From UBA6109 sp964506465 (GTDB lineage: Bacteria > Desulfobacterota > Syntrophia > Syntrophales > UBA6109): DNA of 64,000 nt. The first letter of the stretch is position 1, and the number at the start of each line of letters is the position of its first letter. Made by a program: the position numbers and the translations under genes. Positions 43,214 through 52,152 of this stretch are shown one piece after another. Location of the stretch: the NCBI GenBank assembly GCA_964506465.1, contig CAZDLM010000001.1:120755-184754 (forward strand), written 5' to 3'. Below the pieces are notes generated by a model. The model saw only the letters and a program-made list of their open reading frames with translations. It was not told where the DNA came from and did not search any database.

Positions 43214-44106
43214 TTCGTCATGACCGCCTGGCAGGTTTTCGTCTTCCAGCGTTGATGAACCCACAGCCACTGATCGGGATAACGTCGTACGGTTTCCTCG
43301 ACGATGCGGGTGTAATTCTGCGTGTTGGCAATGACGTCGTGGGCCTTGTCGCCGGTGCGCACCGTCGGGACCTCCTCGCCGACGACGAAGCGGTACTTGC
43401 CGTTCGGCTGGCGGATCAGGAAGGCCGGCACCACCGGCGCCCCCGTATGGAGGGCCAGCAGCGCCAGCCCGTCCGTCGTACAGGCGGGGCGGCCGAAGAA
43501 ATCGACGAAAACGCCCTCGTGCCAAGCCATGTTCTGATCGACAAGAATACCCAGGACCCCGTTGTTCTTCAGCACCCGGAGCATCTGCCGCATCGCCCGG
43601 TCCTTGGCGAGGGGGATGTTGCCCGACGCCGATCGGACGCGGAGAACGAGGCCGTCCAGGAGTTTGCTGTCGAGAGGACGGTAGATCACGGTTACGGGGC
43701 TGACCAGGAGGGAGAATACCGCCGCCTCCAATTCCCAGTTGCCGAAGTGGGCTCCGAACATGAGGAGTCCCCGCTTCCTCTCCAGGGCGGCAAGGCACCG
43801 TTCGATTCCCTCGGAGTGCTCCACGAACCGGCCGAGCGTCTCCCGCGTCAGCCCGGGGATATCGAAGAATTCCGCCGCCACGATTCCCATGGTCTGGTAC
43901 ACGCCTTTGGCAATGGCGAGGATCTCCGCCATGTCCTTTTCGGGGAAGGCACATTTCAGGTTGTGGGCGGCGATCAGACGCTGCCGCGGCGACAGGTGGT
44001 AGAACAGGCCGAACAGTCCGGTGAACAGGCATCTCCGCAGCCTTGGCGGGATCGATCGGAAGGGCGCGAAGATCGCTTGTGACATTCTGCTGTTATCTGC
44101 CGTCAT
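43210..44106 (-). CDS. Lipid A biosynthesis acyltransferase, LpxL/HtrB-type
   Basis: A 298-residue lysophospholipid-acyltransferase-family protein. It has an N-terminal hydrophobic region, the catalytic H-x4-E motif in GAHFGNWELEA near residue 120, YRPLDSKLLDGL and LVDQNMAWHEGVFVDFFG. It transfers a secondary acyl chain from acyl-ACP to the Kdo-lipid A precursor at the inner membrane. Only one such gene is visible here. Start and stop overlap both neighbours (lpxK upstream, waaF downstream). Assigning LpxL rather than LpxM is not possible by eye. Confidence 0.88.
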   Translation of the reverse strand: MTADNSRMSQAIFAPFRSIPPRLRRCLFTGLFGLFYHLSPRQRLIAAHNLKCAFPEKDMAEILAIAKGVYQTMGIVAAEFFDIPGLTRETLGRFVEHSEGIERCLAALERKRGLLMFGAHFGNWELEAAVFSLLVSPVTVIYRPLDSKLLDGLVLRVRSASGNIPLAKDRAMRQMLRVLKNNGVLGILVDQNMAWHEGVFVDFFGRPACTTDGLALLALHTGAPVVPAFLIRQPNGKYRFVVGEEVPTVRTGDKAHDVIANTQNYTRIVEETVRRYPDQWLWVHQRWKTKTCQAVMTK

Positions 44107-45205
44107 GGGTCTCCCGGCGAAGTCGCCTCAAGAGCGACTCGACGAATGGTCCTTCGGAAGGCGACATCGTGATCGCGATGCGAAGCTGTTTCAGTTCGGA
44201 CAGAAATCCGGGAAAGGCCTCCAGCCGCACCCCGTCTTTTTCCGTCGTGACGATTGCCTCCGCCCCTGCTTCCACCGCTGCCCTGCGAATACCCGCAACG
44301 TCCTCATTCCGGTAGGGGTGGTGATCGGGAAAGGCAAGGAACCTGACCACCTGCGCCCGAAGCCGTTCCAGCATCTTTCGGAATGCGTCCGGGGATGCGA
44401 TGCCCGCAAAAGCCGCGATGCGTTTTCCCCTCAGCGCTGCAAGCGGGAGAGACGATCCGTCCGCGCCGTAAAGATCCCGCGGTTCTCTGCGGCCCGAGAA
44501 GATCTCCGCCGGACCGACGTCGAGCGCGACGATCGGATCGGCCGGCACCCCTTGCTCGGCAAGGCCGATGCGGACGATCAGGTCCGCGCGGCGAAGGGCG
44601 CCTGCGGGCTCCCGAAGAGGGCCGCGCGGCAGGAGAAAACCGTTTCCGAAGGGCCGGCCGGCATCCACGAGGACGATATCGATGTCGCGATGCAGCCGCC
44701 GATGCTGGAATGCGTCGTCGAGGACAAGGACGTCGGCCCCGAAACGACTCAGGGCTTCCCTGCCCGTCAGGACCCGATCCGCCCCGGCAACGACGGGGAT
44801 GCCGCTCAGGGAGCGCGCGATGAGAAGGGGTTCGTCTCCGGTCTCCGGGTAACGGGTGGAAATGCGCCCGCCGTCCGAGACGATTTCCACGGGCGATCTA
44901 CTTGCCGATCCGTAGCCGCGGCTCAGGACGCAGGGCCGGAATCCATTTTCCTTCAAAACCCCTGCGAGGAAGATGGTGAAAGGCGTCTTGCCTGTTCCGC
45001 CCACGGTCAAGTTGCCGATGCTGACGACGCGGCAGGGGAGCCGATGCTGAGGAAGCGTCTTCCGATCGTACAGGATGTTGCGCAGTCCGACCGCTGCTCC
45101 ATAGGGAAAGGACAGGAAGGACAAAAGGGGGATCAGCATGCTCCCGCGGTTCTTGCCCGGCGCTTCACTCCAGATCGATTGCAGGACGCTACGCAACTCG
45201 GCCAT
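44093..45205 (-). CDS. lpxK: Tetraacyldisaccharide 4'-kinase
   Basis: A 370-residue kinase. A membrane-associated N-terminal segment (LIPLLSFLSFPYGAAVGL) is followed by the Walker A motif in SIGNLTVGGTGKTPF, the DVLVLDDAFQHRRL motif, and later TTEKDGVRLEAF. It phosphorylates the 4' position of the lipid A disaccharide. The start at ATG 45205 overlaps the msbA 3' end by 17 bases; the longer frame to 45340 runs antisense-like inside msbA. Its substrate here may be a GlcN3N-containing disaccharide if the gnnA/gnnB genes act as proposed. Confidence 0.92.
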   Translation of the reverse strand: MAELRSVLQSIWSEAPGKNRGSMLIPLLSFLSFPYGAAVGLRNILYDRKTLPQHRLPCRVVSIGNLTVGGTGKTPFTIFLAGVLKENGFRPCVLSRGYGSASRSPVEIVSDGGRISTRYPETGDEPLLIARSLSGIPVVAGADRVLTGREALSRFGADVLVLDDAFQHRRLHRDIDIVLVDAGRPFGNGFLLPRGPLREPAGALRRADLIVRIGLAEQGVPADPIVALDVGPAEIFSGRREPRDLYGADGSSLPLAALRGKRIAAFAGIASPDAFRKMLERLRAQVVRFLAFPDHHPYRNEDVAGIRRAAVEAGAEAIVTTEKDGVRLEAFPGFLSELKQLRIAITMSPSEGPFVESLLRRLRRETHDGR

Positions 45206-46940
45206 TTTTCCCGTTGTCGCCTTCTTCCCGGAACTGCATCGAGTAGAGCCGAAAGTACTCGCCCTGCAGCGCGATGAGGGATTCGTGCGTCCCCTCCTCG
45301 ATGATCCGGCCGTTCGCGAGAACGATGATGCGGTCCGCATTGCGGATCGTCGAAAGACGGTGCGCGATCACCAGCGTCGTCCGTCCTTTCATGAGGTTTT
45401 CCAGGGCGATCTGCACCTCGCTTTCCGCCTCCGTGTCCAGCGAGGACGTCGCCTCGTCGAGGATGAGAATCGGCGCATCCTTGAGCAGCGCGCGGGCGAT
45501 CGAGATACGCTGCCGCTCTCCGCCGGAAAGCTTCGCCCCCTGTTCGCCGATGATCGTGTCGTAGCCCTGCGGCAGATTGGCGATGAAATCGTGGGCGTTG
45601 GCCGCGCGGGCCGCCCGGACGATGTCTTCCTGCGATTTCTCCCTGCTCCCGTAGGCGATGTTGTTCTGCACGGTGTCGTTGAAGAGGATCGTCTGCTGGG
45701 TGACGATGCCGATCTGGGCGCGCAGGGACTCGATCGTCACGTCCCGGATATCGCGGCCGTCGATCAGGATCTGGCCCTCGCCGACATCGTAGAAGCGGGG
45801 GATCAGGTTCACCAGCGTGGTCTTTCCGCTGCCGCTCGTTCCCACGAACGCAACGGCTTCCCCCGTGCGGATTGTGAGGCGGATGTCCTTCAAGACGGGC
45901 GCGTCTTCGTAGGCAAAGCCCACGTTGCGGATCTCAATGGCCTTTGAAATCCGCGGAAGGGGAAGGGCGTCCGGCTTGTTGCGGATTCCCGGCAGGGCGT
46001 CGATCGTGCCGAAGACCCGTTCGGCGCCCGCGATCCCCTGCTGGATCGTGTTGTTGACATTCGTGAGTCTCTTGACCGGCTCGTAAAGCATGATCAGCGC
46101 CGTGAGGAAGGAGAAGAACGTGCCCGGCGTGGAGTTGCCCTGGAGGACCTGGTAGCCGCCGTAAAATATGATGACGGCGATCCCGATTCCGCCGAGGAAT
46201 TCCATGAAGGGACTCGAAAGGGCGCTGATCGAAACGGCCTTCAGGTTGAGGCGGAAGAGGCGTTCGTTCTCTGCGGCGAATCTCGCGTTTTCGTATTCTT
46301 CCATGCCGAAGGCCTTGACGATTCTCGTCCCGGCGATCGTTTCCTGGAGGAGGCTGCTCAGCGAACCCCAGGTCAACTGGGTCCGCGTCGAGACGCTGCG
46401 CATCTTCTGGCCGAACTTCGCGATGGGATAGATCGTGAGCGGGAAGACGAACATGGCGATGATGGCGAGTTTCCAGTCCTGGTAGAAGATCACGAAGACA
46501 AGGCCAATCAGGGTGGAGGAATCCTTGAGAAGGCTCGTAATCGCTTCGGATACCGCTCCCTGGATGAATCCCACGTCGTTGGTGATCCGCGACATCAGGA
46601 TCCCCGTCGGATTCTTGGTGAAGAAGGCGAGGGACTGCATCTGGATCTGCCGGTACAGACGGTTGCGCAGATCGGCGATGATTCTCAAACCGATGTAGCT
46701 CATGAGGATCGTCTGCGAGTAGTTGCAGGCACCCTTGATGAAGTAGATGACAACGACGGCGATGGGGATCCATTTGAGCGTTGCCGCGTCGCGGTTGAAA
46801 AAGATGCCGTCGAGGGCGGGTTTCACCAGAAACGCAAGTCCCGATGTGCAGGCGCCGACGGCGAGCATGCATCCCATTGCGACAAGGAAGCGGGCCAGGT
46901 AAGGCCTGGCGAGTCGAAGCAACCGTTTGAAGATTTCCAT
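45189..46940 (-). CDS. msbA: Lipid A export ABC transporter MsbA
   Basis: A 583-residue ABC half-transporter: six membrane helices in the N-terminal 310 residues, then the ATPase with Walker A VGTSGSGKTTLVN, signature LSGGERQRISIARAL, Walker B ILILDEATSSLD and the IAHRLSTI switch His. It flips core-lipid A across the inner membrane. Position between lpxB and lpxK is standard. It starts 25 bases downstream of the lpxB stop. Confidence 0.93.
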   Translation of the reverse strand: MEIFKRLLRLARPYLARFLVAMGCMLAVGACTSGLAFLVKPALDGIFFNRDAATLKWIPIAVVVIYFIKGACNYSQTILMSYIGLRIIADLRNRLYRQIQMQSLAFFTKNPTGILMSRITNDVGFIQGAVSEAITSLLKDSSTLIGLVFVIFYQDWKLAIIAMFVFPLTIYPIAKFGQKMRSVSTRTQLTWGSLSSLLQETIAGTRIVKAFGMEEYENARFAAENERLFRLNLKAVSISALSSPFMEFLGGIGIAVIIFYGGYQVLQGNSTPGTFFSFLTALIMLYEPVKRLTNVNNTIQQGIAGAERVFGTIDALPGIRNKPDALPLPRISKAIEIRNVGFAYEDAPVLKDIRLTIRTGEAVAFVGTSGSGKTTLVNLIPRFYDVGEGQILIDGRDIRDVTIESLRAQIGIVTQQTILFNDTVQNNIAYGSREKSQEDIVRAARAANAHDFIANLPQGYDTIIGEQGAKLSGGERQRISIARALLKDAPILILDEATSSLDTEAESEVQIALENLMKGRTTLVIAHRLSTIRNADRIIVLANGRIIEEGTHESLIALQGEYFRLYSMQFREEGDNGKNGRVA

Positions 46941-46965
46941 GGAGCGTCCTGACGTTCCTTCTTGC

Positions 46966-48162
46966 TCAGAGTGATTTCTGCATCGTGGCGAGGGCGATGC
47001 GGGCGGCCCGTTCCGAGGCTCCGGCCGTTCCCATGTTCCGGCGCAGCAGGGCCAACTCCCGCTTCATGGCCGACTGCCGGTCCGGGGATTCCAGGATGTC
47101 GATCGCTTCGGCCGCCATCCGTTCCGCCCGGGCTTCATCCTGAATCAACTCCGGCACAATCTTCTTTCCGGCGATGATGTTGACGAGGCCGATGCAGGGC
47201 ACCTTGATGACCACCCGGCCCACGGCATAGGACAGCGCTGATATCTTGTACACGATGATCATCGGTTTTTCCAGCAGAGCGGTCTCCAGGGTGGCCGTTC
47301 CCGACGTCACCACGGCCAGGTCGGAAACTGCGACGGCGTCATAGATGTCATCGCGGACAAGCGAGATCCTCGTTCCGAAGGGACGGACGACGTCCTCCAC
47401 GGTCTGTGCCCGAAGGCTGTCCGCAACGGGCAGCACGAACTGGAGGGATGGCATCCGCCGTTCGAGGATGGCGGCCATCTTCATCATCTCCGGCAGCATC
47501 CTCTCCACTTCGGAGGGACGGCTTCCCGGCAGCAGGGCGATCGTCCGGAGCCCCTCCTTCAAACCGAACCTGCGCAGGGCTTCGTCACGGCCGTACCGGG
47601 TTTTGACGGCGTCCAGGAGGGGATGGCCGACGAAGGAGACGTCCACACCGGAGGCGCGGTAGAGCTCTTCCTCAAAGGGCAGGATGACGGCCATCTTGTC
47701 GACGGTCCGTCCGATCTGTCCGATCCTTCCCTTCCGCCACGCCCACACCTGGGGGCTGATGTAATAGAAAACGGGGATTCCCCTGCTTTTGGCCAGCTTC
47801 GCCATCGGCAGATTGAAGTCGGGATAATCGATGAGGATGGCCAAGGCCGGTCTTTCCCGGTCCATGGAGAGCTTCAGTCTCCGCCGGACGCCGAGGATCG
47901 CGGGGATCTTCTTGACGACTTCGGTCAGGCCGACAACCGCCATGTCGGCGATATCCGCGGTCAGTTCCACGCCCGCTTCCCGCATTTTTCTTCCGCCCAC
48001 TCCGTAAAAGAGGAGTCCCGGGTCGAGGGCCTTCATCTGCCGGACAAGGTTCGATCCGTGCAGATCGCCCGAGGCCTCGCCGGCGATGATCAGAATCCGC
48101 CGCGGGACGGTTCCGCCGCTTCGGGCGGACTGATCGGGGGACGGGGGGCGCTCAGATTGCAT
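46966..48162 (-). CDS. lpxB: Lipid-A-disaccharide synthase
   Basis: A 398-residue GT19 enzyme: ILIIAGEASGDLHGSNLV near the N-terminus, LIDYPDFNLPMAK, YYISPQVWAWRKGRI, FVGHPLLDAV and LLPGSRPSEVERMLP. It joins UDP-diacyl-glucosamine and its monophosphate to form the disaccharide. The first roughly 20 residues (proline/serine-rich) are not conserved and the true start may be further in. The start overlaps the stop of the upstream aminotransferase by 11 bases. The usual lpxI upstream is absent and two sugar-modifying genes stand there instead. Confidence 0.93.
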   Translation of the reverse strand: MQSERPPSPDQSARSGGTVPRRILIIAGEASGDLHGSNLVRQMKALDPGLLFYGVGGRKMREAGVELTADIADMAVVGLTEVVKKIPAILGVRRRLKLSMDRERPALAILIDYPDFNLPMAKLAKSRGIPVFYYISPQVWAWRKGRIGQIGRTVDKMAVILPFEEELYRASGVDVSFVGHPLLDAVKTRYGRDEALRRFGLKEGLRTIALLPGSRPSEVERMLPEMMKMAAILERRMPSLQFVLPVADSLRAQTVEDVVRPFGTRISLVRDDIYDAVAVSDLAVVTSGTATLETALLEKPMIIVYKISALSYAVGRVVIKVPCIGLVNIIAGKKIVPELIQDEARAERMAAEAIDILESPDRQSAMKRELALLRRNMGTAGASERAARIALATMQKSL

Positions 48163-49246
48163 GGTTGATCACGTCACCGATCCGCCGGATCTCCTCTTCC
48201 GTCAACTCCGGGAACATGGGAAGGGAGACAACTTCGGCGGCAAGGGCTTCGCTGACGGGCAACCGTTCCGGCTCTCCGAGCAGGGTGACGAAGACTTCCT
48301 GCTGATGGAGGGGGATGGGGTAGTAGACGGCGGAGGCGATATCGCTGTCTCTCAACGCCTCCATGACGCGGACCCGGTTCCGGCAGCGGAGCGTGAACTG
48401 GTGATAGACATGGCGGCAGCCTTTCTGCTCCGTCGGCAGGGTGATGTCCTCTCGACCGATCGCGGAGCGGTAGAGTTCGGCATTGCGCCGCCGGCTGCCG
48501 TTGAAATCGTCGATCCGCCGGAACTTGACCCGGAGGACGGCGGCCTGGATTTCGTCGAGGCGGCTGTTGTATCCGAGGAGGGCGTGCCGATACCTGGAGG
48601 CGCTGCCGTGGTTTCGCAGCATCCGGATACGCTCGGCGTACCGGGAGTCGCCGGTGATGACCATCCCGCCGTCGCCGAAGCCGGCCAGGTTCTTGCTCGG
48701 GAAAAAGCTGAAACAGCCGCAATCTCCCAGGGTGCCGACCCTGCGTCCGTGATACTCGGCGCCGAACGCCTGCGCGCAATCCTCAACGACCTTGAGACCG
48801 TGCCGGCGGGCGAGTTCGAGAATCGGGTCCATTTCGGCGGGATGACCGAACAGGTGAACGGGGATGATGGCCTTTGTCCGCGGCGTAATCTTTTTGGCGA
48901 TGCAGTCGGGATCGATATTGAACGTATCGGGAAGGACGTCGGCGAAGACGGGAACGGCCTTGATCTGCGAAACGACCTCCGCCGTGGCGATAAAGGTGAA
49001 CGGCGTCGTAATGACCTCATCGCCTTCCTGGATGCCGCACGCGCGAAGCGCCAGGAGCAGCGCGTCCGTTCCGTTGGCTACGCCGACGGCATGCGGAACG
49101 GCGTGATAGGCGGCTATTTCCCGCTCGAGCTGTGAGACGTTTGGGCCGAGGATGAACTGCGTGCTCGAGAGGACCTCCTGGACGGCGCCGTCGATTTCGT
49201 CTTTCATCTCGAGGTACTGTCTCTTCAGATCGACCATCGGGATCAC
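48152..49246 (-). CDS. gnnB: DegT/DnrJ-family sugar aminotransferase, GnnB-like
   Basis: A 364-residue PLP enzyme of the DegT/DnrJ/EryC1/StrS class: MVDLKRQYLEMK, NGTDALLLALRA, TPFTFIATAE, VEDCAQAFGAEY and the PLP lysine in FFPSKNLAGFGDGG. In Acidithiobacillus ferrooxidans gnnA and gnnB lie between lpxA and lpxB and turn UDP-GlcNAc into UDP-GlcNAc3N. This gene stands in that place, directly after an oxidoreductase of the right family. It would transaminate the 3-keto sugar with glutamate. Other 3-amino sugars remain possible. It overlaps lpxB and the oxidoreductase. Confidence 0.8.
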   Translation of the reverse strand: MIPMVDLKRQYLEMKDEIDGAVQEVLSSTQFILGPNVSQLEREIAAYHAVPHAVGVANGTDALLLALRACGIQEGDEVITTPFTFIATAEVVSQIKAVPVFADVLPDTFNIDPDCIAKKITPRTKAIIPVHLFGHPAEMDPILELARRHGLKVVEDCAQAFGAEYHGRRVGTLGDCGCFSFFPSKNLAGFGDGGMVITGDSRYAERIRMLRNHGSASRYRHALLGYNSRLDEIQAAVLRVKFRRIDDFNGSRRRNAELYRSAIGREDITLPTEQKGCRHVYHQFTLRCRNRVRVMEALRDSDIASAVYYPIPLHQQEVFVTLLGEPERLPVSEALAAEVVSLPMFPELTEEEIRRIGDVINHAI

Positions 49247-50184
49247 AGCATGGCCTCCTGAGTCTTCATGGCCTGGAGAATGGCCAGCCCCAGAGACAGG
49301 GACTTCCGCGCCTCCCTGCCGGAAACTTTAGGCTCGCGGCCGCCGGCCGCCGCCTCCAGAAAGGAGCGAATTTCCGCCTCCAGCGGGTCCTGCATCCGGA
49401 CCTCCACCTTGTTCTCGATGATTTCCGTTTCTCCGTTCCCTTTCTTCTTCCGGCCGAGCGAGACCAGTTCTCTCTTCGCGTAGTCGACTGAGTGATAACC
49501 TTCCGCGCCGAAGAAGCGGATCTTCTGCATGGTCTTGCCGGTGACGCGGCTGGCGGTGATGTTGGCGACACAGCCGTTCTCGAAGACGATGCGGGCGTTG
49601 GCGATGTCGACCTTTTCCGAGAGAACCGGGATTCCGACCGCCTCGACGCGGCGAAGCGGCGAGTGGACGAAATTCAGGATGATGTCGAGATCGTGGACCA
49701 TGAGGTCCAGGACCACGTCGACGTCGGTCCCGCGCTCGAAAAACGGGTGGAGGCGGTGCGTCTCGATAAACATGGGGCTGTCGATGACCTGCTCGAGGGC
49801 GACGACGGCCGGGTTGAATCGCTCGACGAATCCGACTTGCAGGATGACACCGTTGCGGTCCGCGCGGGCGATGAGATCATCCGCTTCCTCCAGGGTCGTC
49901 GCGATCGGCTTCTCGAGCAGGACGTGAACTCCGGCGTCGAGGAAGACGGAGGCCACCGCGTGGTGAAAAGCCGTGGGGACGGCGATGCTGACGGCATCCA
50001 CGGCCCCGATCATTTCCCGGTAGTCCGTGAAGGCCCGGCATCCGTACAGGTCTGCCGCGCCCTTCGCCCGTTCGGGGGAGATGTCCGAAACGGCCGCGAT
50101 GGGCGCCTGAAGCTTGTGATATTTCTGCAGGTGGTATGTGCCGAGATGGCCGACACCCACCACTCCGACCTTGTTGATTTTCAT
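49243..50184 (-). CDS. gnnA: Gfo/Idh/MocA-family sugar dehydrogenase, GnnA-like
   Basis: A 313-residue NAD-dependent dehydrogenase: KVGVVGVGHLGTYHLQKY is the Rossmann loop, VHVLLEKPIATTLEEAD holds the conserved E-K-P motif, and DVVLDLMVHDLDIIL carries the H-D-x-D region. It is placed six bases after lpxA and overlaps the aminotransferase. By analogy to GnnA it would oxidise the 3-OH of UDP-GlcNAc. The pair explains amide-linked acyl chains at position 3 of lipid A. The call relies on position and family together; sequence alone would only give a sugar dehydrogenase. Confidence 0.8.
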   Translation of the reverse strand: MKINKVGVVGVGHLGTYHLQKYHKLQAPIAAVSDISPERAKGAADLYGCRAFTDYREMIGAVDAVSIAVPTAFHHAVASVFLDAGVHVLLEKPIATTLEEADDLIARADRNGVILQVGFVERFNPAVVALEQVIDSPMFIETHRLHPFFERGTDVDVVLDLMVHDLDIILNFVHSPLRRVEAVGIPVLSEKVDIANARIVFENGCVANITASRVTGKTMQKIRFFGAEGYHSVDYAKRELVSLGRKKKGNGETEIIENKVEVRMQDPLEAEIRSFLEAAAGGREPKVSGREARKSLSLGLAILQAMKTQEAML

Positions 50185-50190
50185 AGGCGA

Positions 50191-50964
50191 TTACCGGCAG
50201 ACCCCCCTGCGGGAGGTCCGGAGAAATTCGACGAACTGGCGGACTTCCGGAAGATCCGGCACTTCCTGCGAAATTCTGGCGATCGCTTCCGACAGAAGGA
50301 GGGCGGAACGGAAGACCAGCCGATAGGCCTTCTTGAGCGCCTGGATGGTTTCTTCCGGAAAGCCGCGGCGCCGCAATCCGATCAGGTTGAGGCCGTAGGG
50401 TTTCGCGTAGTTCCCCGAGACCATCAGGAAGGGGGGGACATCCTTGGCGACGGCCGAAGCCCCGCCGACGATGCAATGTGCGCCGATCCTCGTGAACTGA
50501 TGGATGCCCGACATGCCCCCGATGATGGCATAATCCTCGACATGGATATGTCCGGCAAGGTTCGTCGCATTGGCCATGATGATGTTGTTGCCGAGCTTGC
50601 AATTGTGGGCGACATGGCAATACGCCATGATGAGATTGCGGTCGCCGATCATGGTCACGCCGATGTCCGCCGATGTCGCGCGATTGATCGTGACGTATTC
50701 ACGGATCGTATTGAACTTGCCGAGGATGACCTTTGTGACTTCGCCCTTGTACTTCAGGTCCTGGGGTTCGCCGCCGATCGATGCAAACTGGTAGATGCGG
50801 CAGCCTTCGCCGATGTCGGTGTGTTCCTGAATCACTGCATGGGGGCCGATGATGCAATTCTTCCCGATGTTCACGAAAGGCCCCACATAGGCATAGGGAC
50901 CGATCTCGACGCCTTCCTCCAGGAGGGCGTCGGGTGAGATGACGGCCGTGGGATGGATCTTCAT
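50191..50964 (-). CDS. lpxA: UDP-N-acetylglucosamine acyltransferase LpxA
   Basis: A 257-residue left-handed beta-helix protein built of hexapeptide repeats, with the catalytic His in YCHVAHNCKLGN and the IIGGMSGIHQFTRIG and GLRRRGFPEETI segments diagnostic of LpxA. It transfers a 3-hydroxyacyl chain to position 3 of UDP-GlcNAc or UDP-GlcNAc3N. Adjacent gnnA/gnnB-like genes suggest the diamino substrate, but I cannot read substrate choice from the sequence. fabZ, normally just upstream, is missing. Confidence 0.93.
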   Translation of the reverse strand: MKIHPTAVISPDALLEEGVEIGPYAYVGPFVNIGKNCIIGPHAVIQEHTDIGEGCRIYQFASIGGEPQDLKYKGEVTKVILGKFNTIREYVTINRATSADIGVTMIGDRNLIMAYCHVAHNCKLGNNIIMANATNLAGHIHVEDYAIIGGMSGIHQFTRIGAHCIVGGASAVAKDVPPFLMVSGNYAKPYGLNLIGLRRRGFPEETIQALKKAYRLVFRSALLLSEAIARISQEVPDLPEVRQFVEFLRTSRRGVCR

Positions 50965-51071
50965 GGGTACAAACCTCTTCCTGCTAGAGTGAATTTGAAA
51001 GCGCCCTGCCGGGGCGCAGGGCTTTCAGTATGTCCAGAGAACAAGGGCTTCTTCCCGGACAGGCCGACCCT
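50965..51071 (-). other. lpxD-lpxA spacer with a hairpin, no fabZ
   Basis: The 107 bases between lpxD and lpxA, where many relatives carry fabZ (about 450 bases), contain no gene. The main feature is an inverted repeat at 50997-51026: GAAAG..CCCTGC pairs with GCAGGG..CTTTC, with a 2-base bulge and a GC-rich loop. No T tract follows on the minus strand. It may be an RNA processing site or a weak attenuator. Confidence 0.55.
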
Positions 51072-52124
51072 TCAGCCCTTGTCGCGCCCGCCTTTTTTCA
51101 TTGCCCCGACCGTCTTCTCAAGATTCGAGAGGGTTCGTCTCAACTCGGGAAGCTTGGCGATGCAGGCCTCCGTCCTCAACCATTCACGATGGGGTTTGTG
51201 CGGGGCGCCGGCAACCACCGACCCCGGAGGAACATCCTTATGAACACCCGCTCTGGCGGCGATCATCGATCCGTCTCCGATCGTGATGTGGCCGACAATC
51301 CCCGCTTGGCCGCCGACAAGGACGCCCCTGCCGATCCTGGCGCTCCCCGAAATGCCGGTTTGCGCCGCCACGATCGAGTTCTCGCCGATGACGACGTTGT
51401 GGGCGATCTGCACCAGGTTGTCGATCTTTGCGCCCTGATGGATCCACGTGCGCCCGAACGTTCCGCGATCGATGGTCGTATTGGCGCCGATTTCAACGTC
51501 GTCGTCGATCTGCACGATGCCGATCTGAGGGATCTTCTCGTTGTTCTTGCCCGGGGCGGCAAACCCGAAACCGTCACCTCCCACCACCACTCCGGCGTGC
51601 AGGATCACCCGCTTGCCAATGAGGCAGCCACGATAGATGGCGACGTTAGGATGGAGGATGCTGTCTTCCCCGACCACTGCTTCCTCGCCGATATAGACGC
51701 CGGGGTGCAGAACCGCGCCACGCATGATCTTTGCGCCCTTCGCCACATACACATGCGGACAGAGGGTCGCCTCCGCCGAGACTTCCGCACCCGGATCGAC
51801 GACGGCGGATGGGCTGATCCCCGGTGCGTGCACCACGGGAGGGTGGAACAGACGCATCAGGACGCCGAGGGTGCGATAGGGATCCGGTACGATCAGGAGG
51901 TTCTTTCCCTCGGCCCGGACATCCCGGCCGACGAGAATCGCCGCGGCCTGCGTGGTTTCGATCTGGCGCTTGTAGCGGGGATTGGCGAGGAAGGATAAGT
52001 CTCCTTCGCGGGCCTCCTGCAAGGGGCGAATCCCGGTGATCTTGACGCCTCCGTCCCCCTGAACCTCGCCGTTCACGATCCGGGCGATTTCCGCCAGTGT
52101 CTTCCTCATTGCCGTGTCCGTCAT
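51072..52124 (-). CDS. lpxD: UDP-3-O-acylglucosamine N-acyltransferase
   Basis: A 350-residue protein. The N-terminal domain (about 1-105) binds uridine, with GIRPLQEAREGDLSFLANPRY. A hexapeptide-repeat helix follows, and the catalytic His is in LVQIAHNVVIGENS. VGGDGFGFA is the acyl-binding segment. It adds the second 3-hydroxyacyl chain, at position 2. The start may be ATG 52124 or the second Met five codons in. It follows skp by 28 bases. Confidence 0.93.
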   Translation of the reverse strand: MTDTAMRKTLAEIARIVNGEVQGDGGVKITGIRPLQEAREGDLSFLANPRYKRQIETTQAAAILVGRDVRAEGKNLLIVPDPYRTLGVLMRLFHPPVVHAPGISPSAVVDPGAEVSAEATLCPHVYVAKGAKIMRGAVLHPGVYIGEEAVVGEDSILHPNVAIYRGCLIGKRVILHAGVVVGGDGFGFAAPGKNNEKIPQIGIVQIDDDVEIGANTTIDRGTFGRTWIHQGAKIDNLVQIAHNVVIGENSIVAAQTGISGSARIGRGVLVGGQAGIVGHITIGDGSMIAARAGVHKDVPPGSVVAGAPHKPHREWLRTEACIAKLPELRRTLSNLEKTVGAMKKGGRDKG

Positions 52125-52152
52125 TCCCGCGGTCTTGTAAAGAGATATCCTA

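Noticed and set aside
41837..43255. A 472-codon plus-strand open frame opposite gmhB and waaF
   Set aside because: It lies fully antisense to well-supported genes, has no family resemblance, and is expected from GC-rich codon use on the other strand.
44021..45277. A 418-codon plus-strand open frame opposite lpxK
   Set aside because: Antisense shadow of a gene with clear Walker A and LpxK motifs.
49492..50937. A 481-codon plus-strand open frame opposite gnnA and lpxA
   Set aside because: Antisense shadow with Asp/Arg-rich composition and no domain; the minus-strand genes are unambiguous.
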